Translations under genes and position numbers: made by a program
Notes under the pieces: generated by a model
Databases searched by the model: none
Told to the model about the DNA's origin: nothing
The model's input: only the letters and a program-made list of their open reading frames with translations
Shown: one piece after another, positions 1-7,825 of the stretch
Layout: each line of letters opens with the position of its first letter
Position numbering within the stretch: position 1 is the stretch's first letter
NCBI GenBank assembly: GCA_027946555.1
Contig: JAPEVC010000400.1
Location: 1-17,555, forward strand
DNA length: 17,555 bases
Direction: 5' to 3'
DNA from: Gnomoniopsis sp. IMI 355080
Taxonomy: Eukaryota; Ascomycota; Sordariomycetes; Diaporthales; Gnomoniaceae

Positions 1-75
1 CCCTTTCTACTCCGCACTTCCCCTTTATGCGGTTTCATGCCCACCCACCCAAGCACCTACTCACAATACCCACAG
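1..75 (+). other. 3' part of an intron in the alcohol dehydrogenase gene
   Basis: This stretch ends in CACAG directly before the exon that begins at 76. CTCAC (about 60-64) is a possible branch point a short distance upstream of the AG. No good GT donor is visible, so the intron probably starts before the window. Reading the segment as coding in the downstream frame meets no stop, but it gives residues unlike the conserved block that precedes the cofactor domain in this enzyme family. A G at 76 completing a Leu codon from the previous exon would restore the usual Pro-Leu before Met-Cys-Gly-Gly, which supports a phase-2 intron. Confidence 0.65.
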
Positions 76-646
76 GATGTGCGGCGGTGCCACTGTTTGG
101 AACGCTCTGACCGCATACGATACGCGGCCCACAGAGACCGTTGGTGTTGTCGGAGTCGGTGGTCTCGGCCACTTGGCCATCCAGTTTGCCGCCAAGTTCG
201 GATGCCGCGTAGTCGTGTTCTCCGGCACTGACAGCAAAAAGGACGAGGCCATCCGCCTGGGTGCGCACGAGTTTGTTGCCACCAAGGGTGTCGAGGAGAT
301 CAAGGTGTCCCAGAAGCTCGACCGGCTGTTGGTCACAACATCTGCGCAGCCGGACTGGAAGCTCTACATGAGTATCATGAACCCAGGCTCGGTGATCCAC
401 CCGCTGTCGGTCAGTTCTGGTGACTTCAGCATTCCCTATGGCCCACTCATTGGACAAGGGATTACAGTCCAAGGCAGCGTGGTCGCACCGAGACAGATTC
501 ACAAGGATATGTTGAAGTTCGCCGCGCTGCACCAGATCAAGCCTGTCATTCAGGAGTTTCCTTTGTCGGAGGCGGGCATCAAAGACGCCATGGATAAGCT
601 TGAGAAGGGCGAGGTGCACTTCCGTGCGGTGCTGAAGCCGCAGTAA
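76..646 (+). CDS. CAD-like NADP-dependent alcohol dehydrogenase, C-terminal exon (5' partial)
   Basis: Last exon of a zinc-type medium-chain alcohol dehydrogenase, about 189 residues, roughly the C-terminal half of a family protein of about 350. The family reduces aldehydes to alcohols, or the reverse, with NAD(P)H, usually in the cytosol. The visible part starts with MCGGATVWNAL, the block that leads into the nucleotide-binding domain. It then has the Rossmann glycine motif GVGGLGHLAIQFA (about residues 26-38 of this piece). The following SGTDSKKDEA, with Ser and Lys after the second beta strand, suggests NADP(H) rather than NAD(H). The C-terminal pattern (PLSEAGIKDAMDKLEKGEVHFRAVL) resembles yeast Adh6 and plant cinnamyl-alcohol dehydrogenases. 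The catalytic zinc ligands lie in the missing N-terminal half. The ATG at 77 is an internal Met, not the start. Stop TAA is at 644-646. Natural substrate cannot be told. Confidence 0.9.
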
Positions 647-2287
647 GTGTCCTTTTCACGAGACAGCATGGCGTTCGATGAGCTTAGTGGACTAAAAACT
701 CTCCAAAGAATAGAGTATAGAGGAAGGATCTGAAAAAAGACGGGGTTTGGGTATCGGCATAGAGATAGAGTGTGCTTGCACAATTCGAGACTATAGTTTA
801 TTTGCAGTGGGTCCTTTTGGCATGTTGCTTGTTGCAACACCCTGTACACAGAGGCAAATAAGTTTCCCGTCCAGGCTCATGATTCCGCTTGCTCAGAGAA
901 AAGTAGATTGGCATGAGCAGAGGCATAATCGGGAAAGGATGTCAACATACCAATGCCCAGGACATTGCTCGCCTCGCGAAGCAGACAACAGAGACTATAC
1001 GGCGACCTTTTCATGATTGGGACACGGGGAATGTCGTCGTTGTCATCGATGACACCGCCTCGTGCCAATCGGCCGTACAGGTGGCTCTGCAGACAGTCGG
1101 AACCAAGGCTCAGGGCCAACACGTCGCATCAACCAGTAGACGGCTTGCAGAGCGCGGAATTTCCGTCACGACACCGGTGGTATCCCGATGGAAGCGAATT
1201 TCTAGAAGACAGACTCGTATCGCATCCCTGTTGGACACGTGAGTGATCCATGCGTCCGGTACCATGTTCAGCGTAGATGAACTGCCACCTTCGACTAGCT
1301 CATCAGGCTCGCCGGCTCGTGTCTCTTCAGCCCTGTTGTTGTCCCGTTGTGACAGGGAGAAAATCCGAGCTTCGACCTGCATGCACGCGCATGTTTCACG
1401 GGCAGAGGCCTGCTGTCTGCGGGCATGCATGATAGTCTGCAAGGGAAGTCGAAGTTGTTCACGATGGCCCCCTATTTCGATGAAGCAATGCTGTTCCTAG
1501 CAGGTAGGTATTGGTACCGGAAAACGAAATCACGTGGTCCGTAAGGCATTCTTGGCCTAGTGGCAGTGGCCTTTAAGTCTCTGTGATATAGGCGTTCGAG
1601 ATCGCGCCATCCCTTGGCATTGAGGCTGTCAAAGAAGCTTTGCTCAGCCACCGCGGAGCCACAGCGGGAACGTGATGACAGAGAGCCCCGGATACGAGAT
1701 TGCTCCCGGTTGACTCGGGACCTGCGGAAGCCAGAGGGTATAATCTCGTGGATGCCTGCTTTTGGAGGACCAGAGTTTCTGGCTCTCGAGATTAGACATT
1801 ATGCTGCCGCCGAGATGACTGGACTGCGCGAAGTGCGAAATTAAGCCACACGCTCTCAAAATGCCACGAAAATGGTCGCTTGATCTGTTACTAGATGGTA
1901 CTAGGTAGGCGTTACTATGCATTCTGCATTGCTTGTTACAATGCCAGTGCCGATCATCATCGAAATCTGCCTTGTCTGGCTTGCTTGTGTGTCTTTGTGA
2001 TCTCGAACAGTCCGGTCAAGACATAAATATCCCTGGACCTCTCTGGCACGTTTCAAGGCGCCCACAACCCGAGACTCATATGGAACGATCCCTGCCCCGC
2101 CGTGGTTCCGAACATCCCCCAACAAGGCGATATGCCGGGCCGGGGCCGGAGGGCTCTTCCCTACAGTCTCGGGGGTGGCTCCGCTCTTTTTGACCATGGA
2201 TGCCACAGCGCCAGGGTATAGATATTTAGACGTCCAGATGAATAGGTATAAGCTTGTCATGGAAAAGAATTAATTCCGTAGATTTGT

Positions 2288-2320
2288 TTCACAGCCCACT
2301 GGGCTGTGAAGTGGGCTGAA
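2288..2320. repeat. Perfect 10-bp hairpin with an overlapping alternative arm
   Basis: Arm TTCACAGCCC (2288-2297) and arm GGGCTGTGAA (2301-2310) are perfect reverse complements around a 3-nt loop, ACT. A third segment, AGTGGGCTG (2310-2318), is the reverse complement of CAGCCCACT (2292-2300), so a second 9-bp hairpin with a 9-nt loop could form instead. The two hairpins share bases and exclude each other. The site is far from any coding region. It could be a remnant of a small inverted-repeat element or a protein-binding palindrome; function is unknown. Confidence 0.7.
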
Positions 2321-3058
2321 TGACCGTTAGCCGATTCTAGAAGGCGAGGTCTTGTCGGATAGCGGTAGCACGGCTGCACCGAATGTACATTCATGGCAAA
2401 ACGACGGTGCTATTGATAGTGCTCGCTGAGTCTGTGAGTCTCTACCACTGAAATGGCACTAAAAGTCGAGCTATCGTGGCGTATTGTGTTAACGCCGAGG
2501 TCCGCCGGCGCTCACATCTGTTAGCCTTTTGAAACAGTTTTGCTCTTGGTGTCAACTGTCATCGCAGGAATGTCGGCCATGATGCAACCAAGTATAGCAG
2601 TGACAGCGGAAAGGGGTTGAAACGGGATTGTGTTGCTTGTCAGTCGATTGTCCTATATACAGTAAATAGGGTCCTGGGACCCCCGTATCGGGCATTCCAG
2701 TGGAGACAATTTGTTTCTACAAGGCCGGTCACTTGTTGAAAGCCAAGGAAATTGTTTCGAGAGTCGGCCGGGGATCGCGGGAGGGTGTTCATGCAATCAT
2801 TATGTCCGAGCCTAGCCCCACATTCAACCTCCGAGAGGGCGAGGCAGATTTCGGTAGTGCATTTTGTGAAGCGCTAGGGAGGAACAGAGTTGATGGAGCA
2901 GCACGGGCATGGCACAGGCCTTTGGAACCCACCCTGTGTTCCCCTGGAAGAACCTGGAAGGTGGAAGGGAAGAGCCCAGACGTGAGAAGAGTCTGTGACC
3001 AAAACGTCTCAGGCAACCGAACCACTGAGCAGGTTATCTTCAGATGATGCGAGTACCT

Positions 3059-3167
3059 AGGTAGTCCGGTAGTGTGTATCACCGTACTGTGTGTACATAG
3101 TATACACCGGGTAGTCCCACTCACTGCCTGCCAATAGATGTGATGCAGTAGGCAGGGGTGTACATAG
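3059..3167. repeat. Cluster of short direct repeats
   Basis: GTGTACATAG occurs at 3091-3100 and again at 3158-3167. GGTAGTCC is present near 3060 and a second GGTAGTCCC lies near 3110. A small inverted pair, CCTGCC (3127-3132) and GGCAGG (3151-3156), lies between the two copies of the longer repeat. The block is rich in TGTGT and TATAC words. It looks like simple, drifting intergenic sequence rather than a defined element. Confidence 0.35.
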
Positions 3168-4235
3168 CATCCACACATGCACAGGACATATAGTGTGTCC
3201 ATATTGAGTTCGATATTGAACCAAAACAAAGGAAATAGACTAATAGACTTATCGGCAGAAAGCTTGGCTCGGGGCGGGCCAGGTGGCAGTGGTTAGCCAG
3301 CAAAGTGTGGTTCATGATGAGTGGAGGTTCCAGCTGGACCCGCATGGCTGTGGTGTGTGCTAATATCCGAAATACAGGACAGTAATCAGATGGATTCCAT
3401 GGATCTGGAGGACCACGAGATTCTAAAAGTGGTTTTGATACGGACATGAGATGGAGCAGGCGATAGGCCCGGACGGATGATCAGCTCAGGGGACAAAACG
3501 ACCGCCGACTGGTGCGAGGTACTGTGATACACCGTGATACTTAGGTCGCATAGTGAGACGGTAAGACCGCCTTGATTGGTGGTTGTGGTCGCACTTCTGA
3601 CGGCAAAAGGATCTTTTCTTAGCAGTTGCAGAGTACTTCCCATGCTCAAGTACCTAAAGCATGTACATGGTAGCAAGAGCTTGCTGGAACGCTGGCACGT
3701 AAATGCAGGCGTCGTCAACAAACTGGGCGGTTCTGGCTTCTTGGTCCCGCTTCAGGTTCTGGCTCTGTAGGCTGTGGTCCTATCAAATGAGGGCGAGGTC
3801 GAGAAAGTGCATCGTGGCGCACGTAATCCATTCCTACGCCTAGTCGCCCACGCCTCGTGCAATGTCTCTCCATGCTGCCGTATAGGCCGTGAGTGAGTAG
3901 ACGTTGGAATAACTCAACTAGGTTTGTATATTCGAGAGTAAGCGTGCTCACCACACGCCAGCCTAGCTTGGTGCGGAGACCGAGGAGGCTGGCGTCGTCA
4001 TCACCGCCTGATTACTGTGTGTCCCTCCCACGGCTGTTTAGCCAGATGCCTCAGGTACCGAGGTATCTATCTGGTAGTGCCTAGACTCTTCTCTCATCTC
4101 TAGCGCTGTCCATGCTGCCGGGACAGACGGCTGGGCTTTGATGGCCCCAACATCTGTCAGTGCATTCTTGCATCTGTGGCCCTCTGAAATTCTGCAAGTA
4201 TTGGCAATGGCGCTGACAGCCACCATGCTCTGCTG

Positions 4236-4253
4236 TTGATCATTGATCATTGA
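4236..4253. repeat. Doubled TTGATCA motif
   Basis: TTGATCATTGATCATTGA contains two direct copies of TTGATCA, each holding the palindrome TGATCA, about 870 bp upstream of the bZIP start codon. Such a spaced palindrome could bind a dimeric factor, but nothing else supports that. Confidence 0.25.
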
Positions 4254-4409
4254 AACAGATTTGCATATTTTCCCAAGGAGGGTGTTCGTCTGTCACTCCC
4301 AACGGGGCAGTCGGCCCCAGTGTCGTGTTGCAATTGCTTGCCATGCTTGCACCGGGCAGCATGAAAGGAGGCCACCCACGGACATGGCAGCGGCGCGAGA
4401 GCAAAGGGC

Positions 4410-4434
4410 AGGGGAGCAGCAGTGCGCTGATTGG
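4410..4434. promoter_or_regulatory. STRE-like and CCAAT-like elements upstream of the bZIP gene
   Basis: AGGGG at 4410-4414 matches the stress-response element core. ATTGG at 4430-4434 is a CCAAT box on the minus strand. Further CCCCT cores lie at 4722-4726 and 4761-4765. These are short words that occur often by chance. Their position 350-710 bp upstream of the start codon fits a fungal promoter but proves nothing. Confidence 0.25.
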
Positions 4435-4744
4435 TGCAACCGCAGGCTGGGACAAAGTACCGCTTCTCCAGCGGGAGCAAAAGGCTTACGCGTCCCTCGA
4501 CACAGAGTCAGGATGGATCCCTGCTCGGCTGGTCTACATAGTATTTGGCTTCCACTTTGGGCCAACAGAGCCGGTCCGAGGTTCTGCACTACGGAAGCCC
4601 GTCCACATTCCCGTGTTGGCCCAAGTGGCCCACTACGACAAGCATGTATTTCACTGGGTCCAGGTACTTTGCATAGGTACCGTGCTAGCCATGCCTGCTC
4701 CTGCTGCGCCCACTCCCATCCCCCCTACCGGACCAGGTTACTAG

Positions 4745-5121
4745 GCACAGGGCCCGAGACCCCCTTCGCTTCTCCTTCTTGCTGCTCCACCTTCCTCCAT
4801 GCGCCCAAGCTGAGAAAACCCCCCAATCTCCCACCCTACCCGCCTTCGCTTCCTGGCCTCATCATCTCCCCCTCTGTTCCAGTCTCCTCCTCCTGCCGTT
4901 TCACACCTGCAACATTACATCGACATTCCTCAAATCCTGTCCCTCAATATCACCCAGTGTCCGTTCCTCAATACACTTGGCTCTTACATCCTTTCGCCAT
5001 CTGCAACCAACAAACCCATTTGGCCACGAGCCCATCGACCTCGATCCGAGAAAACCATCAGCACTACTGCTGTTGACAACAGCATTGAGACCCGAGAAGA
5101 GGCAGACCAAAAAATTACACA
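4745..5121 (+). promoter_or_regulatory. Pyrimidine-rich core promoter and 5' leader of the bZIP gene
   Basis: The stretch from about 4755 to 4910 is dense in CT and CTCC runs, a common feature just upstream of transcription starts in filamentous fungi. From 4802 to the start codon at 5122 there is no other ATG. That is what an efficiently scanned leader should look like, and it supports 5122 as the start. The only ATG inside this segment is at 4799 (codons M-R-P-S, stop at 4811-4813). The transcription start is not visible directly. A start upstream of 4513 is unlikely, because an ATG there opens a frame of about 187 codons. Confidence 0.5.
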
Positions 5122-6926
5122 ATGTCGAAGTCGCAAAGCTCACCGACCACACAGCCCGGTATGGTCGACTCGCTCGACTCCATGCTCGACTTGTCCGTCT
5201 ACGAGGAGGGTGCCTACAACACCTCGCCCTCCATGTCGCCCTCCGCCAACAAGACTCCTTTCGCGAGGCCCATCAACACCACCGTTCAGTCCACTCCGGC
5301 CTCGTTGCTGTCTACCGCACAGCCTTTGACCGGTCCTAGCCACCAATACGACCTCTACAAACAGCAAACTGGTATTGTTCCCGGAGCCCTGGCCAACACT
5401 CTCCAGGTCAATGAGAACAACACCCAGATTACTGGTTACCAGCAATTCGACATCGACGCCTACTTCGCCAACCTGAACGGCAATGCCGGCTACGAGTCCA
5501 ACACCTCGCCATACCAAGCCAGCATGGCACCTTCAGATATCGACATGGACTTTGATGCTTCGCCGCGTGACCAGAATCTCTTCTTTGGTGAGACCATCAA
5601 CCCGACCTCGATCGGCGTGCAACAAGATGGTATGCCCTCGCCTCCCGGTATGGCTAGCCAGAACCGCATGTGGCCTGGTATTCACCAGCAAGCTGCCTTG
5701 GCCAAGGCTCAGGCTCAACAGAGGCAACAGCAACAGATCATTGCCCAGCAGCAACAGCAGAGGGTGCAACAGCAGACCAAGCAGCAACGCCCTAAGGCTG
5801 CCCAGCCCACCGACCCTATTGTGGAGCAGAAGATCACCCAGCTCCTCAACTCTATGCGCCAGAGGTCTGGTGGCCCCGAGTCTATGGACAACTCGCCAGT
5901 GATGCATCTGCCTAGACTCAAGAAAGACGAAGACGATATGGATGAGGATGAGAGGCTGCTTGCGAGTGACGAGGGTAAGAAGCTCAGCAGCAAGGAGCGC
6001 CGCCAACTGCGGAACAAGGTTTCCGCCCGTGCCTTCCGGTCGCGTAGGAAGGGTAAGTTTAACCAATTCATCACGTGCAGAGTTCAAACGCTAACACGAA
6101 ATCAGAGTATATTACCCAGCTTGAGACCGAGATTGCCAACAAGGTTACCGAGAATGGTGATCTCCGGGCCCACAACCGTGCCCTTGTCGACGAGAACAAG
6201 CGCCTGTCAGATCTGACCCGCATGCTTCTCGGATCGCCCTCTTTTTCAGACTTCCTGGAGCGTCTCAGCACCAACCCCTCGCAGCTTCCCCAAGGTGCTC
6301 CTCAGACTGAGCAGTCCCAAGCTGCTCGCCAAGCACCAAAGGATGTGAACCCATATTCCGCACACCAGCAGGTGCAGCGTCAGTCCGTTGGTGTAGTTAT
6401 GATGCCCGAGCAGAACATGGACTTCTCTGCCTTTGGCGATTTCCAACCCCAGGTGTACGCTGTGTTGGAGACCCCTGAGCCGCCCATGAACATCGACACT
6501 GCTGCTATGTCTGGCAAGGAGTCCAACTTTGTTGGCCAGTCTTTTGAGTCAGACGACGAAAAGGTTGAGATGCCTATCATCGAGCAACTACCGGTCGTTG
6601 AGGAGAAGGCTACCGCCCCTTCGGCTCCTGAGACGCCGGTGGTTGTTGACGAGGACTTCGAGAATGATCCGGAGTTTGCTCTCTACCATGAGAGCTCGTC
6701 CGCCACCACCACTGCTTCCACAAACACCGAGACCGACGCCGATGTTTTGCCAGAACTCGAGATCTTCGGCGGCATCGAGCCTGAGAAGTTCTTGGCACGA
6801 TATGAACTCTTGGATGCATCAACGGAAGAGAAGAATGCTGCCCTAGCTATGGCCTCAGTACAAAGGAGGTTTGCAAGCTTGGAGGGTATGTGTGCGAGGT
6901 TAGAGATGCTCACTGCCGATATGTGA
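5122..6926 (+). CDS. bZIP transcription factor (two exons, 583 aa)
   Basis: Exons 5122-6052 and 6106-6926 join in frame into 583 residues. The protein is a nuclear, DNA-binding dimeric regulator of the bZIP class. Residues about 195-222 are glutamine-rich, a typical transactivation or interaction segment. Residues about 266-286 are acidic. The basic region (about 290-310) carries the N-x7-R signature, N298 to R306, in NKVSARAFR. L316 lies ten residues after that Arg, as expected, and heptad positions continue with K323, L330, L337, L344 and L351. The C-terminal third is acidic and Ser/Thr/Pro-rich, likely an activation region. The start has good context (ACACAATGTC) after an ATG-free leader. 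The basic region with RRKEYI at the hinge resembles the fungal group annotated LziP/MBZ1, from memory only, so no symbol is given. It is not HAC1-like: the characteristic basic region of that group is absent. Target genes are unknown. Confidence 0.92.
6053..6105 (+). other. 53-bp intron of the bZIP gene
   Basis: Donor GTAAGT at 6053-6058, branch point GCTAAC at about 6090-6095, and acceptor ATCAG ending at 6105. Splicing joins G (6052) to AG (6106-6107) to make the Glu codon in RRKEYI, restoring continuous basic region and zipper. The intron length is not a multiple of three, so retention shifts the frame and ends the protein at 6216 without a zipper. A CACGTG palindrome lies inside the intron at 6072-6077. 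Confidence 0.93.
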
Positions 6927-7825
6927 TCAGGGCAACTTCGACGCCTATTCCTTGATGTTTTACTTGCTCTATACCACACGCCTATCATAGCCATAACTTT
7001 TCTTGTCAACTTCTTTGTATATGGATAAGGATCATATTTGTATTGATTTTGGGGGGCGGGGGCGTTTACGGTGGAATTCTGTTTGAGGCAAAAACCTTGA
7101 GACTCTTGTTGTGCTTGGAACTTATCAGGGTTGTGGAATATGTCTTCTTTTTGGGATGAGGCATGGGAAGAGGGAACTCAGTGATGAGAGACAGTAAGAT
7201 GAAAAGAATCTCGACATCTTCTGTCAATAACATAGAGCGCTTGTTATGAGCAATACATCATAATTCGAACTACATCTTTGAGGCTATTGATACAAGTGAA
7301 ATATTGCGCATTAACCCGAATTTCCTGAAAATACATGTATATAAAAGTAAAGGGTGATTGAATGACTTCTTTTCCTGCTCATTGAGGCCCGATTTTGTGA
7401 AGCTGCTAGGGACTGCATGCAACTTCAGAACAGCAACGCGTTTATCCGGCGGCTTGAAATACCCCGAAGCAGGGTTCGCACGCCACTTTATCCATCTTGA
7501 ATCCAGGTTCGTACTCCGCATCTCGACAAGCGCTCCTACCAGGCCTCAGCAGATCCAACTGGCGTGAACTACAATGTTTTCTTTTCCCTTATTTCCTTCT
7601 CTCTTCAGTGATGTATTTAGTAGACCCAAGCGGCCCTAGTCGCAAAGACACGGCTCGATTGCTGTCTTCTGGACTCTTAGAAGAGTGAGAAGTTACGTCG
7701 ATTTCACCTGATCACTCGATATAAGCAGGAGGCTATCCAGGTAGGGCAGAGCACACATGACGGACGCTAGTACATTTGTGTAAAAGAAACGGGCAATTAA
7801 AAGGCGTACTGAGTATACACCGGCC
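6927..7825. other. Intergenic region between bZIP and hydrolase genes
   Basis: About 900 bp with no convincing gene. The first part is AT-rich and probably holds the bZIP 3' UTR, with a G-rich run at 7051-7064 (two runs only, not a quadruplex pattern). A strong TATATAAAAG word lies at 7338-7347, but it is 480 bp from the next start codon. The segment 7385-7567 is more GC-rich and is open in frames on both strands without recognisable products. The last 150 bp should be the hydrolase core promoter. Confidence 0.5.
7720..7725 (+). promoter_or_regulatory. TATA-like box for the family-79 hydrolase gene
   Basis: TATAAG lies 106 bp upstream of the start codon at 7826, a usual distance for a TATA element with a short leader. 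The alternative TATATAAAAG at 7338 matches the consensus better but would need a leader of over 400 nt. Confidence 0.35.

Larger units (their letters stand above)
647..4744. other. Long intergenic stretch with no recognisable gene
   Basis: About 4.1 kb between the dehydrogenase stop and the pyrimidine-rich leader of the bZIP gene. Reading frames of 60-150 codons occur on both strands, often overlapping in several frames at once. None shows a known domain, a signal peptide, or a splice pattern joining neighbouring frames into a sensible protein. The first 100-250 bp should be the dehydrogenase 3' UTR. The stretch contains the hairpin at 2288-2320, small direct repeats near 3060-3170, a doubled TTGATCA motif at 4236-4250, and scattered TAGGTA/ACCTAGG words (near 1502 and 3053). 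It may carry distal regulatory DNA for the bZIP gene or a non-coding transcript; the sequence does not decide this. Confidence 0.6.

Noticed and set aside
913..1246. Two overlapping + strand frames of about 100 codons and a - strand frame after the dehydrogenase
   Set aside because: Frames open in several registers at once, no domain recognised, no splice partners, and the segment lies where a 3' flank is expected.
1545..1620. tRNA-like A-box and B-box words (GGCCTAGTGGCAGTGG and GCGTTCGAGATCGC)
   Set aside because: The T-stem does not pair around a 7-nt loop, no anticodon stem is visible and the acceptor ends do not match, so at most a chance similarity.
1838..1853. Short match to the TTAAGCCACACGC segment of fungal 5S rRNA
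   Set aside because: Only about 13 nt agree with what I recall of 5S rRNA; the flanking sequence does not match.
2700..3229. + frame of 115 codons and overlapping - frame of 146 codons
   Set aside because: Composition is unlike a folded protein, no motif is recognised, and the two overlap on opposite strands in repeat-containing intergenic DNA.
4243..5076. 277-codon + frame rich in proline and serine before the bZIP gene
   Set aside because: It has no ATG at its beginning, the content reflects the pyrimidine-rich promoter and leader, and it ends before the true start.
5122..6926. HAC1-like unconventional splicing in the bZIP gene
   Set aside because: The basic region differs from HAC1 and the single intron has normal GTAAGT, branch point and AG signals.
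3099..7823. 12-bp word AGTATACACCGG shared between 3099-3110 and 7812-7823, the latter just before the hydrolase start codon
   Set aside because: Several 12-bp matches are expected by chance in a window of this size; no extension of the match is seen.
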